A DNA stretch of 64,000 nt, taken from contig OW121744.1 of assembly GCA_933228675.1 (NCBI GenBank), positions 93,880,574 to 93,944,573 on the forward strand, in the 5' to 3' direction. Under the pieces are notes generated by a model. That model saw only the letters and a program-made list of their open reading frames with translations. It was not told the origin of the DNA and made no database searches. Positions 12,184 to 24,220 of the stretch are shown here, piece by piece (position 1 is the stretch's first letter; every line of letters starts with the position of its first letter). Both the position numbers and the translations under genes were made by a program. This DNA is from Stomorhina lunata (lineage: Eukaryota > Arthropoda > Insecta > Diptera > Rhiniidae).

Positions 12184-15100
12184 CTAACTGGTTGTGTTGC
12201 CGGTTGGCGAGACAACTGAAATTCGGTTGCAATCGAGCCACAAGTTGTTGTTCAACTTAAATGTGTAGCATTTTCAAAATGTCTATATCTACCAATAATC
12301 TATCGATATAAATTTATTTACTTTTAAAATCTCAGACTATTTATATTATGAATCCAGACATTTGTCTACACACATGTATCTACTATTACTTTATTAAAGA
12401 CTAAATAAAAAAGGTAATTCAAGAACTTTGTTAAAGATTTCTTTTCCTTAAACACACAAACTCATATTCATAAATATTTGCCTTTCTCTTCCTTTGAGGG
12501 CGTTAAAAACTATAAAAAATGTCATACGATATTTTTCATTGTCTACTCAGACAAAATATCTTTCATTATAATTTTTACCTGCTTATTTGAGTAAGAAAAG
12601 ACTTATAAGTATGTAATAACACATAAGAGATGAGATTTTATAAATTAAGTTGACAATATATTTTTTTTATTAATTCACTAAAACCTTTTTCTTCTCAGTT
12701 GTCTGTCTGTCAATTTTTACCTTTTTTTTAAACCTTAAGTCTTGATTTCTACTCTAGGGTTTAAATATGTGGGAAAAAACGTTTATATGTCAAATTATTT
12801 TGAAGTGTTTAGACAGTTTGCAATTTTGATTTCTTAAATATGATATTTTTTTCCAGCGTTATTCATAATTGTTGGTATGGCACCCTTTTATATAAAGGAG
12901 GGAAATTTTTCAGTAAAAGGCGTTACATTTCTATTGATTGAAATAAAAATGTTTTTGATGAAAATAATTTTTTTGATTGCATATTATGAGTTACATTGAT
13001 TTACTGAAATAAGATATTAAATTTTTATTATGACACTTAATAAAAACCGGAAATTATAAATGTCATCATCGCTTAAGAAATTGAAGAACTAATTTTTTTT
13101 TCAAGCAGATGAGATTTATTGTAGGAATTTCAATAAAAATTGCAGCACAAGTATTGGATGATCAAAATAGTTCCCAAAACGTAATTTTTTATGTTTCGAT
13201 ATTAGAGAAAAAATAAATATTTATTATCGGAAATGGCTTTTTTATTTTTCAAAATATTCTTAATGAAGATCGAAACACTATTGCTTATAAAATTGATTTT
13301 TTTTTCGGAGTGGGTTACTAGCCCTACGTCCTAATCGATAAATTGTAAGTCTGATTGCATAAGTATGTATGAGAGAATTGTTAAGGAGGAACCAGACTTT
13401 CTACATTTTGGATTTATGGTTACCCTGTGTTTACACAGGTTGAATCATTGGGCGTCAAAGCAGGCCACCTTAGAAGTAAAAAAGCTTTTGGACCGTGTAG
13501 CTCTTTCAGCTATTGTCCAATATGGTTGATTTTTTACATTTTTTAATAAGCTTAAAGAAATGAAGAAAAAACATGCTTATCTTAATATAATTACTGTTAT
13601 GGGTTTTAAGTTACTTCATATCAAAAATAAAAAAAAAAATAATTTTTCAATTCGAATTTTTTTGATTTTGAACCATTGTGCATTCGATATTATACCCATA
13701 ATTTTTTAAAAAATACTGACATACGACCAATAGTTTAGGAAATAATAAAGTGAAAACCGTTTGTAAATATCTTGAACCGTTTAATAATGAAAATTTTGCA
13801 GGTTCAAACGTTTTTTGCTGATCGAAAAAGGTTCATTTTTTTCTCAAAAAGATGTTATACATATTTTACTTTTTACGAAAAAGTTTTTTATTAAAATTTA
13901 ATGTTTTATTATAGATTCGTAAAGAATGAGGTTCTAGTATGATTTTAAACCAAAATTTAAATCAGTGCAACATTCCCTTTACGTACAGCATTGAACAAAA
14001 ATTGTCTAATTTTTAAGAAAATTTTTGTGTTTTCTAACATATTACAAAAAAGTCAATCCAATTTTGCAACTTTCTGGAATATTGGTATATAGTCCCATAT
14101 ATTCTCTTTAGATTTCAGGAATAAAAATTATCACGAATTCATTAACGAATCCAGAAAATCGAATATTATAAAAAATGGCAAATCTCTATATTCCAAAATT
14201 TTAATCGCAAAAAAGGTCAATTGGGTTAAATTTTTTAAATTTTTTAATTGTTTTTCATAAACAATGAAATAAATTTTATAACTGCAAAAAATTGTTTATG
14301 TACCTTGTACAGTTTCTTAGAAATTTAAAGTTCGCCCCCAAAGTGTTAAACTTTTTTGAATAGGAAAATATTGGAGTATTTTCGATTTTGTCTAAATTTT
14401 AACCACTAAGAATTAAATTATTAAAAAAAACTAATGGAATATAAAAGAGAACTAAAATAACTTTATTTTAAGTTATCAAAACTAAAAATTCATGAAGTAG
14501 TTTCGGAGTTATTGTAATTTTTCCAAGTGAATTCGTGTCCTTGAGTACACGCCTAAGGGTATGCAGCAAAAAAAAAAGAATAAATAAATTTCAAAGTGAG
14601 ACATGATTTACAATTCTATGCCCTGTAAGTACTTAAACGTTGAGTTTTGTTAAAATATAAGCGAATTTACTTGGTTTTTTCATATTAGAAAATTATACTT
14701 TTTTCTCAGGCCGGTTTCAAAAATCATTTTTTAATTTTTTGAAAATTGTGTTCAACAAATATAACAAATAATAAATTTGCTTTCTAGTTTCATAAGACAA
14801 ACAAATAGGAGAATAAAATACAGAAAAAACAAAACCGATATCTTTAATCATTTCGCCGTACTTTTAATTTTAAATAGCAGAATTTCGGGAAAATGTGAAG
14901 TTTTTGTAATAATTTGAGTATACTCGTGTAAAATTGTATTAATGTTTAACATTAACAAAAGTAATAGTCAATATTTTTCTCAGACTATTTGGAATGTAAG
15001 TGGCTTTGCCTTTTTAATATTGGAAAAGTTTAATCCTTTCTTCTCCAAGGTCAAAAGTCGAAATTTGAAGTTTTTCATTTTCTGTTGGAAAAGGAGGGAA

Positions 15101-15185
15101 TATTAAGAATTTATTCCCAAATTTTGTCCAAGATATAAAATATATTAATTTTTATTAACATTAGGTCTTTTTATTAAAAAAATAT
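12184..15185. other. AT-rich spacer, no gene seen
   Basis: About 3 kb of AT-rich, apparently single-copy sequence. No ORF with a recognisable domain, no RNA gene, and no terminal inverted repeats found by eye. Confidence 0.55.
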
Positions 15186-15326
15186 ATGCGAACCGGTCTA
15201 TGAAAAGGTGGCTTATGACTCCAAAACAAAATTTCGAAAAATTAGCTAATTTTTCGAAATTTTTAGCAAATATTTCCAAATTTTGTTTTTGAGTCAAAAG
15301 CCGCCTTTTCATAGACCGGGTCACAT
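15186..15326. repeat. 141-bp cruciform-forming inverted repeat
   Basis: Arms at 15186-15233 and 15278-15326 match as inverted copies over about 48 bp with few mismatches. Both carry CCGGTCTATGAAAAGG on their own strand. The loop contains a perfect 22-bp palindrome centred on TTAGCTAA, flanked by TTTTTCG blocks like those of the 29-bp satellite. It may be a small foldback MITE. Confidence 0.85.
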
Positions 15327-15359
15327 ATATTAACCCTAAACACATTTTTTTTTAAATGT

Positions 15360-17290
15360 TTATAATTAGAAATTTGGTATACTTTAGTACTAAATATTTC
15401 ACTTTAGTAAATTTTTAGTACTAAAAGTTCATATTTAATAAATCTATGGTATTTAAACTTATTTGTATGAAAAATTTAAATTTTTAGTGAAAAAAATTAT
15501 CTCTTTAATATATTTTTGGTACTAAAAGTTATTCTTAGGAAAATCTTAAGTCCGTATCTAAAAATTGTTGGTACTAAAAGTTAGTGTTTTTTAACCTTTT
15601 AGTATTAACAAATTTTGTTTAGGAAGTTTTTAGTGAAAAAAGTTTCTCTGTAGTAAATTTTTTGTACTAATAATTGCTTTTTAAAGTACTAATATTTAGT
15701 ACTTATAATTGATTTTAATCATAAAAGTTTCTACTTGGAAAATTTTTAGTACTAAAAGTTTCTTTTTAGTGACAAAAGTTTCTCTGTAGCAAATTTTTGG
15801 TACTAATAATTGCTTTTTAAAGTATTTATCTATAGTACTAATAATTGCTTTTAGTCATAAAAGTTACTACTTAGAAAAATTTTATTACTGAAAATTTCTT
15901 TTTTGATATTGTCAAGTGAAAAAAACTTGTCAGTAGTCTAAAAGTTTATATTAATCAAACTTTAGTACCTACCAACAGTTTCATTTTATAAAAGTTTTTA
16001 AACCTAAAGGTTCTTCTTAATAAAATTGTTTCACTTAAAGTTTTTCTTTAGCACAATTTTAGAGGAAAGTTTTTCCTTATTTTTTAAATTTTTTTTTCTG
16101 GAAAAAGCTTCTCTGCAGCCTAAAAGTAAGTGTTACTATATCTTAAGTACTAACAGATTCTTTTTAATAGGGTTTTGGTACAAAAAATTTCTCTTTGGCA
16201 AAATTTCATTACACAAATTTCCATTTTAGTAAATTTTTAGTACTAGGTTTCTTTTTAGAAATTTTTTGGTAATAAATAATCTGTGTTATATTTAATAAAA
16301 CTTTAGTACTAAAAGTAAATTAAAAAAAAAACATATATTCTCTGTATTAAATTTTCGGTACTAAAAGTTACTTTTTAGTAAATCTTAAGTAACAAAAGTC
16401 TATATTTAGAAGATTTTAGTACTAAAATTAATTATTCAGTAATTCTTTGGTACTTAAAGAATCTTCTTAGTAAGTTCCTAGTAACAAAAATTCTCTCTAC
16501 CGAATGAAAACAACCTCTCTGTTTTCGAATTATAGTACTAAAAGTATTAAGTAAATCTAAAGTACTAAAAGTTATTTTTGATAGAGTTTTGCTATTAAAT
16601 ATTTCCCATTTGTTAAGTTTAAGTAGTAAAATTTACTTTTTAGTACAAAAAGTTCGTTTTAATTTTATTTTGTTTAATTCCAAAACAAATATTAAGTAAA
16701 TCTTTAGTACTAACATTTTCACTTTTATAAAATTTTGGTACTAAAATATTTTCCTTCGTAAATTTGGTTTACCAAAGTTTTTCTTTAGGAAACTTTAAGA
16801 AGATAAATTACTAAAAAGAAGACATTTTTAAGTGAAAAAGAGCTTTTCTGCATTCTAAAAGTTTCTATTACTAAATCTTTAGTGCTTATAGATTCTTAAT
16901 AGAGTTTTTGTACTAAAAGTTTCTTCTTAAAAATAAAATCATTTCAAAGTTTTTCTTTTTTTAATTTTTATTAGAAATAGCTTTTCTGTAGTCAATTTTT
17001 GGTACTAAATGTTTATGTTTATTACATTTTTAGTACTAAAAAACAGTAAGGATTGTTTTTTAGTGCTAAAAATGTAATAAACATAAGCTTTTAGTACCAA
17101 AAAATTTAATAAAATAATTTCCTCTTTGATAAATTTTGAATTGCAAAAGTACAAATTTATCTATTGCCTAGTTTTGGTATTTAAAGTTCCTATTAAGTAC
17201 CAAAATTAGTTAAGATTAGATAACTGAAGTTTCTCTTTTGGAAAAACTTAAGTACCAAAAGGTTCTTTAGAAAGCTTTTAGCATCGAGTG
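15360..17290. repeat. Decayed tandem repeat field built on TTTAGTACTAAAAG
   Basis: The motif AGTACTAAAAGTT, or a close variant, recurs many dozens of times at irregular spacing of roughly 30 bp, usually preceded by AAATTTTT and followed by TCTTTTTAGTA. The central TTTAGTACTAAA is a 12-bp palindrome. Copies are heavily diverged with frequent indels, so I read this as an old satellite no longer being homogenised. Confidence 0.85.
17001..17098. repeat. 44-bp stem, 10-nt loop hairpin
   Basis: Arm 17001-17044 pairs with 17055-17098 with only 3 mismatches in 44, around the loop AGTAAGGATT. Both arms contain the local AGTACTAAA repeat motif, so it arose by inversion of neighbouring repeat units. 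A transcript would form a long pre-miRNA-like hairpin, but nothing shows that it is expressed. Confidence 0.9.
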
Positions 17291-18582
17291 ATATAACTAG
17301 AGGGCCGACGAAATGTCAAAATACACGTGGGTCTTTTTAATAGTACGGATCAGTAATATATTATTGGTAAGCCTAAAAAGAGCTTTTACTTCTTCACTTT
17401 TTATAGACATGAAATTATATTGAAAATATTTAAAAAATAAACATTTTATGTGGTTAGTTTAAAAAAGTGAGTCGTATTCAGAATTTCCTGATATTTTTCA
17501 TATGAAAATTTGAGTAAAAAAGCTTTACTTTCTGTTTGTCAAAAAAGCTTTAATTTCGTGTAAGTGTGAATTAGTATAATAATACATTTTAATGACTCAG
17601 CTGATGGACTTCTATAAAATTTTATTCTATTACTTGAAGTTTCTCTTATGGCCACGTGTTAATACCAAAAGCTTCTTTAGAAAGCTTTCAGTTCAAAAAT
17701 TTTATTTATCCAACTTTTGTTATATCAATTTAATTTTAATTCCACAAATTCCCATCCATTTCAAATACAATTTACTCTAGGGATTTTTACTATTTAGATA
17801 ATTTCTTAATGCACTTCAGCTTTTATTTAATTTAATAATGGCATATAATACTTACATATACATACATACAAACATTGTAATATAATGACTGCCATATTTT
17901 ATGACATCGAAACTTTTACCAACCACAAAACTTTTTCTCCTCGTTCCATATTCAAACAAAACTCTAGTGGCCAATAGATTTATGTTTACTTCAATTTTCA
18001 TTGACCAAATTTAGTAAAATTATACAATTAATGTTCAAATAAAAATATACTTTTAAACTTTAAAGTTAACTTTTGTGAGAGGAGGTCTTTCTCTACTAGC
18101 CAAGCAGATAAAGTCACCCACCATCATATTCAGTTGTTAGGAACCGAGAAAAGAATTGTTTTTTTTTTCCTTTCAAAATCTCAAAAGATAAACCTTGAAC
18201 ACATTTCAATGGTTAGTTAGTTCTTAAACTATTTTAGGAATACGCTTAGATGCATTCAGCTTTCTTGTGATCTAGGAGGGGAAAAAAGCGAATTAAACTT
18301 CAAAATCATATCTTGCGTAAAATTATAATTAAACATTTTTATAGATCCATAACCACAGTCAGACGGAGAATAAAAATAAAATATACCTGAAAGAACTAAC
18401 GCATATGATAGTTAGAAAAATATAACTAATATTGGGTAGGGGAAAAAGTTCAGATGTTGTTTAGGTTATTACGGGAGGTATAAACAGAAAACTTATTTAA
18501 AAATCAATTCTAATTGCAATTACATAGTCAATGTTAAGAAGTTTCTTCTGCTTTAACTTAATATTTTTAACATTATTTCTTA
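17291..18582. other. AT-rich spacer, no gene seen
   Basis: Unique AT-rich sequence. No supported gene or repeat. Confidence 0.55.
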
Positions 18583-20050
18583 GTACCTGGTAGACCGAGC
18601 CTTGCTCGGAGCTTTATGATAAGCATTTTGAGGAAAATTTTAAAGTTTTTATATATTTTATATTATAAAGTGCTAAAATAAATTTAGAGGAAAGACATTG
18701 TAGAAATATTCAGTTAATTTTGAATTATTTGATTTATTTTGTCCGACCAACACATAGTTTGCATAGTTTACAGTTTAACTCATTTTGAATAATTTTGGAA
18801 ATTATTCATATCAACAGAAACCTCTGTCGACTCATGCGCAACAACTTTGCTAAAGATTATAGTCTGATCAAATGCACAGTTTACGATTTAATTCATTTTG
18901 AGTAGTTTTCTGTGGCGCCACCTGTCGGACTTTGCTTATTCCAATTCATAAACCTTCTTCGGCTTATCCGTAACAACTTTGCTGAAGATTATACCATGAT
19001 TAAATGTACAGCATACGATTAAATTGACTTTGAGTAAATTTCAGTAGCGCCACCTGTCGAAATTTCTTCATACCAACTAAGAAACCTTCGTCGGCTCATG
19101 TGCAACAACTTTGGTAAGGATTGTAGCATGATTAAATGTACAGATTACGATTAAATTGACTTTGAGTAAGTTTCGGAAATTATTCATACCAACTAAAAAG
19201 CCTTCGTCGGCTCATGCGCTACAACTTTGCTAAAGATCATAGCATGATCAAATGTACAGTTTACGATTTAATTAATTTTTAGTAATTTTCAGTGGCGCCA
19301 TCTGTCGGAAATTAGTCTTATCAACTTTAAAACCTTCGCCGGCTTATCCGCAACATCTTCGCTAAAGAGCATAACACAATCAAATTCACAGTTTACTATT
19401 CTATAAAGAACATACATACAGACAAACATTCATTTGTTTAAAATAATACTAATTTTTCCCCCTTTTTATCCCCTAATTTCTAAAAGTTCCATATGTATAT
19501 TTGGTACTTTTTTGGTGCCAATTGAATTCGGTACATTTTTTTAAAACGCATTTAACATAATGTATAATGTTCCTATTCATATTACTTTGGAGATGTTAAG
19601 TTATCATTATATCCCTTTTTTACCCATTTTGGCTCCAAAATCAAAAAAGTACCAAATACGTGTTTCATGTTTTTTTTACATCTATTGATTGCAGTACCAA
19701 GTTTCTTTCTATATTCTTTAGTTTAAAATATAAGAGTGGGTTAAAAAGGTGCCAAAAAAACAATTTTCACCATTTTATACCCCCTATCGGACATAGTTTC
19801 AAAAAAGTACCAAACACCTGTCCGCTTATTTTCAAAGTTGTTTAAAACGTAATTTTAATTTTGTTTCTATACCTATTACTTTAGGAGACATAGCGTTTTC
19901 GATTTTATCCCCTTTTTACCCGTTTTTACCCTCTTAGAGGTAAAAGTTCCAAAAGTCCCTTCTTCTTCGACCTATACATCAAAAAAGATACCCACTGTCC
20001 AAATTTTATCAAAATCGTTAGAGCCGTTTTCGAGATAGCCATTCTATATA

Positions 20051-20976
20051 ATGGGTGTTTTTTTTAGAGGTATAGAACTTCGAATTGAAATAAAACACAA
20101 GAAAATCGTTTTAATGTCCATCAATTTGGCTTTATTGAAAGGATAATTTTATGCCATTAATGTTTAAATATGATTTCGGGCATGTGGCCGCCGCGGCTGG
20201 CTCGAATAAAGCCAATTCTACAGGTCTAATTTTCAACAACTTTTTCGAGCATATGGGGCCGTATGTTGGCAATAACGCCACGAATGTTGGCTTCCAAGTC
20301 CCCTAACGTTTCTGGTTTGTTGGCGTAGACGAGCGACTTCACATATCCCCAAAGAAAATAATCCAGTGGTGTCAAATCGCACGATCTTGGTGGCCAATTG
20401 ACCAATTTGCGATGAAAATCAGCATCGAGATCAATCTCATTTTCGGCTCATACACCAAAATCACGACGCATTGCATGGTCTCGCGGCTTTAATTCTTGCA
20501 CAAGCTGGATCTTGTAAGGTCGCAAGCCAAGATCTTTGCGCAAAATCTTCCATAAAGTTGATGGACAAAGCTCCAATTGCTGTGCACGGTGGCGAATCGA
20601 TTCATTCGGGTCCTCTTCAACACTTTGCTCTACAGCGGCAATTGTTTCTTCGGTGCGCACTGTTCGACGTCGCTGCGGATGCCTATTATCACATAGAGTA
20701 AACGTAGTGCGAAAACGATCCATGGTTAACCGAATTAATTGCTCTGATGGACGATTATGTCGACCATAAAATGGACGGAGCTTGCGGTAAACTTCGCGAA
20801 CTGAACCATTATTTTCGAAATAAATTTGCACGATTTGCAAGCGTTGTTCTTTTGTCAACCTGTTCATGATGAAATGGCAAACCAAACTAAATATTAATCA
20901 CTTGACAGCTGACAAAATGGCCGCCAGTTAAAAAAGTGATGCCAACTTAAAGTTCTATACCTCAATAAAAAACACC

Positions 20977-20979
<3 letters not shown>
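20051..20979 (-). mobile_element. Mariner-like element, internally deleted (929 bp)
   Basis: Ends are ATGGGTGTTTTTTT and AAAAAACACCCGA as inverted repeats, flanked by TA on both sides (20049-20050 and 20980-20981), the Tc1/mariner target duplication. Compared with the 1304-bp copy at 38172 it lacks about 375 bp. The deletion junction is the same as in the copy at 55817. It landed in the (TA)n end of a dispersed repeat. Confidence 0.96.
20157..20885 (-). pseudogene. Mariner transposase, internally deleted and nonsense-mutated
   Basis: Starts MVCHFIMNRLTKEQR and keeps the N-terminal paired helix-turn-helix DNA-binding region. A TGA replaces the Trp codon right after RRDFGV (about residue 146). 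Downstream, the frame resumes AENEIDLDADFHRK and jumps directly to VNWPPRSCDLTPLDYF, so the first two catalytic aspartates are gone while the third and the C-terminus remain. It cannot make an active enzyme. At most it could make an N-terminal DNA-binding fragment of 145 residues. Confidence 0.95.

Positions 20980-21042
<63 letters not shown>
20980..21042. repeat. (TA)n microsatellite
   Basis: About 31 uninterrupted TA units directly beside the mariner insertion. Related repeat copies at 26.6 and 28.1 kb have only about 9 TA units at this position, so the tract expanded here. Confidence 0.97.
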
Positions 21043-21045
<3 letters not shown>

Positions 21046-21196
21046 TATTGCTTGTTTAAGAATATAAGATATGCAGGAAATTATATTATATTTATAAATA
21101 CTTGAAAATACTCTCTAGTTAGTTTTATTATTCATTTCAGTGCTGGGATTTATTTTATATTTTCTAATATTCATAAAAAGGTAGTTTTAGTACTAA

Positions 21197-22563
21197 GTAC
21201 CTGTTTGACCGAGCCTTGCTCGGAGCTTTATGATAAGCATTTTGAGGCAAATTTGAAAGTTTTTATATATTTTATTTTATAAAGTTAATTTTGAATTATT
21301 TTATTTATTTTGTCCGACCAACACATAGTTTGCATAGTTTACAGTTTAACTCATTTTAATAATTTTGGAAATTGGTCATACCAACAGAAACCTCCGTCGA
21401 CTCATGCGCAACAACTTTGTTAAAGATTATAGTCTGATCAAACGCACAGTTTATGATTTATTTCATTTTAAGTAGTTTTCAGTGGCGCCACCTGAAGTTG
21501 TTCTTACCAACTAAGAAACCTTCGTTTGCTTATGCGTAACAACTTTGCTTATGATTATAACATGATCAAATGCACAGTTTACGATTTAATTCACTTTGAG
21601 TAATTTTCTGTGGCGCCACCTGTCGGACGTTGCTCATTCCAATTCATAAGCCTTCGTCGGCTTATCCGCAACAACTTTGCTGAAGATTATAGCATGATTA
21701 AATGTACAGCTTACGATTATATTGACTTTGAGTAAATTTCAGTGGCGTCACCTGTCGAAATTTCTTCATACCAACTAAGAAACCTTTGTCGGCTCATGTG
21801 CAACAACTTTGCTAAAGATGATAGCATGATGAAATGAACAGTTTTCGATTTAATTAATTTTAAGTAGTTTTCAATGGCGCCACCTGTCGGAAATTAGTCA
21901 TACTAACTTAGAAACCTTCGCCGGCTTATCCGCAACATCTTCGCTAAAGAGAATAACATGATCGAATGCATAGTTTACTATTCTACTAAGAACATACATA
22001 CAGACAAACATTCATTTGTTTAAAAGGTATAACAATACTAATTTTTTCCCCTTTTTATCCCCTAATTTCATTTTATTAAAACGCAGTTAACATAATTTTC
22101 CCATTCATATTACTTTTTGGGATGTTAAGTTATCATTTTATCCCTTTTTACCCATTTTGGCCCCAAAATGAAAAAAGTACCAAATACGTGTTTAATGGTT
22201 CTTTCACATCTATTGATTGCAGTACAAAGTTTCTTTCTATATTTTTTAGTTTAAAATATAAGAGTTGGTTAAAAAGGTACCAAAAAAAATATTTTCACCC
22301 TTTTTTACCCCCTATAGATTGGAAAAAGTATTAAACACCTGTCCGCTTATTTTAATAGCTATTCAAAACATAATTTAAATTTTCCTTCTATGCCTATTAC
22401 TTTAGTAGATATAGCATTTTCGACTTTTTCCCCTTTTCACCCGTTTTTACCCTGTTAGAGGCAAAGGTTCCAAAAGTCCCTTCTTACTCGACCTATATAT
22501 CAAAAAAGATACCCACTGTCCAAATTTTATCGAAACCGTTTTCGAGATAGCAATTCTATATAT
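21197..22563 (+). mobile_element. 1.45-kb dispersed repeat, copy 2
   Basis: Same order as copy 1: GTACCTGTTTGACCGAGCC hairpin end, five internal units of about 131 bp with GGCGCCACCTG boxes, then the TACCCACTGTCCAAATTTTA segment and GAGATAGCAATTCTATATA. It is more diverged than copies 1, 3 and 4 and lacks the long (TA)n end. Confidence 0.85.
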
Positions 22564-23440
22564 CGAAATATTTACAAATACTTGCATATGACTGCAATTT
22601 GCAGTTATATGCAAAATGTTCCAAGTTCAAAATATGCGGTAATAGTCGGTGGTTGAATTGCTATACAATTTGACTAAATAACGTCCAAATTAGGTTTTTA
22701 CGAAAAGAAAAATTGACCAAACCCACTTTTAATGATTTATCTACAAACGAAAAACGGCTACACGAATATGGGTGATTTTGATCTTAAATGTTCGTGGTAA
22801 TTCAATTTCAGTTTAAACGTTAAGATTAAAAACTTTTTTCGATTTATAAAAATCGAAAAATGGATTCAACAATGTCGGAATTTTTTCTTTAACTTTTCAA
22901 ACAGTTTTTCGATTTATCTAAAATGTTTTACTGTAGTGTATTGCACTAAGAATCCCAATTTATTACAATTATTTATTATTGTAATAAATAGTTTTTTGAT
23001 AAAACAAAAAAATGTTGGTGGGGAAACCTTTCCTCGACGCGTTTCGATGGTTGGTTAGGCTATCTCATCAGGAGGATTATCCCTTATTCTAGACAGAGCG
23101 AAAACCACACATTATGTATAATTTAAGGGACTGAATAAATACGAATTATTATTATTGTGTCCAACAAATATGAACATAAAGCGAAGATTATCATCCGAAC
23201 AGAAAATGTTTTTCTTGAATGTTTTTAGCAATTCAATTAAAGTTTTTACTGACAAAAAAATTTACTACATTCACTTTAACGCCCACTTTTTTTCGATTTG
23301 TCTAAGATCGGAAAACGGCTGCACAGATATTGCTAATTTTTCTCCTAAATGTTCGTAGTAATTCCATTGAAATTTTTACCGAAAAAAGTGACAACGCATA
23401 CTTTAACACCCACTTTTTTGATATATCTAAAATAACAGAA
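22564..23440. repeat. Diverged repeat units flanking a Penelope-like ribozyme insert
   Basis: The block with CCCACTTTT, CGATTTATCTA, AAACGGCTACAC and AAATGTTCGTGGTAATTC near 22690-22830 recurs in variant form near 23225-23360 and again near 23330-23430. Between the copies lies a 22950-23120 insert that contains the hammerhead motif. I cannot name the flanking repeat family. Confidence 0.6.
23032..23075 (-). ncRNA. Type I hammerhead ribozyme motif, Penelope-like (core intact)
   Basis: Read on the minus strand: CCTC, CTGATGA, a stem II GAT/ATC with a 13-nt loop, then CGAAACGCGTC and GAGG. CCTC and GAGG pair as stem I. GAA-AC-GC-GT-C forms the minimal two-pair stem III with the UC cleavage step. 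All catalytic-core positions are present (CUGAUGA, GAAA, UC). The GAAACGCGTC form with a tiny stem III is that known from Penelope-like retroelements and animal retrozymes. A related but mutated copy is at 34163. Confidence 0.85.
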
Positions 23441-23745
23441 TGCCTGGACCAATTTGGATATATACAAAACAAAAAGAACACCTTTGACCTAGGTGGTGAA
23501 GGGTATCGTATGGTTGGGCTTGACCGACTATAGCACTTTCTTACTTGTTTTTTTTTTAATTTTGTGACAATCGGTCAACATTTGGCTATAGTCCAAATGA
23601 CGAAAAAAGCTTAAATATATGTTTTTATATATAAGTTTTGAGAAAATGTTTATATAATGACAAAATTAAGCTGACCTTAGTGCTGATAGGTATCATATGG
23701 TCGGGCTTGACCGACTTTAGCACTTTCTTACTTATTTAGTTTGTC
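23441..23745 (+). mobile_element. Two 3' ends of a mini-me/DINE-1-like element
   Basis: Two successive copies of the terminal signature: GGTGAAGGGTATCGTATGG then the hairpin GTTGGGCTTGACCGAC and CACTTTCTTACTTGTT (to about 23552), and a second at about 23670-23745. Between them is a stretch with GTGACAATCGGTCAACATTT, the body motif of this family. 5' parts are missing. Confidence 0.7.
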
Positions 23746-23889
23746 TGAATCAAATGTTGCTATAAAGACTTGCCTAATTACTTTAAGAGTAAATATCAAT
23801 AAAATATGCAAATTTATTTTCAGAATCGAAGTTTAGTATCATCTAGTAAAGCGGGCCGGTCCCGCTAATTGTGACTTGATTTATGAATA

Positions 23890-24220
23890 GAGTTATAAGT
23901 AGATCTAAGGCTTTCGTTAGAACTATGACTTAATCTTTGACTAAAGCTACTAGAGCTATTATTATGACTAAAGCTACAAATGGATCTAGGGAAAGTGCTA
24001 AGAATAAAGCTTTTATTAGGGCTATACCTACACCAGTAACCAGAGCTATGATAGCAACTTTGGACAGAGCGATGGCTCTAACCATCGAATGAATTGATTA
24101 TGACTATGACTAGATGTCTTAGATCTATCACTACATTGCGTATTAAGTTATGACTGGAGTTGGACATGAGTAGACTATGACTAGTGCTATATTTAGAACC
24201 TACGATTAAATTCTAGCTCT
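23890..24220 (+). repeat. Degenerate minisatellite of GACTA...AGAGCTA units
   Basis: Short repeats such as TATGACTAAAGCTA, AGGGCTATACCTACACCAG and ACTATGACTAGTGCTAT recur with irregular spacing. The copies are strongly diverged. Confidence 0.5.

Larger units (their letters stand above)
18583..21065 (+). mobile_element. 1.45-kb dispersed repeat, copy 1 (interrupted by a mariner)
   Basis: Begins GTACCTGGTAGACCGAGC. Its terminus carries a hairpin, CCGAGC-CTT-GCTCGG. Inside are about five direct repeats of roughly 131 bp, landmark CAACTTTGCTAAAG (18842, 18974, 19105, 19222 and a variant near 19350), each with a GGCGCCACCTGTCG box. The far end is GAGATAGCCATTCTATATA followed by a (TA)n tract and ACAATTATTGCTTGTTTAAG. 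A mariner sits in the (TA)n at 20051-20979. No ORF is evident. The terminal hairpin and internal repeats resemble non-autonomous Helitron-like elements, but this assignment is tentative. Confidence 0.75.

Noticed and set aside
20471..20769. Frames opposite the mariner transposase (also at 38967, 39032 and 56027)
   Set aside because: They are antisense shadows of the transposase gene, repeated wherever the mariner occurs.
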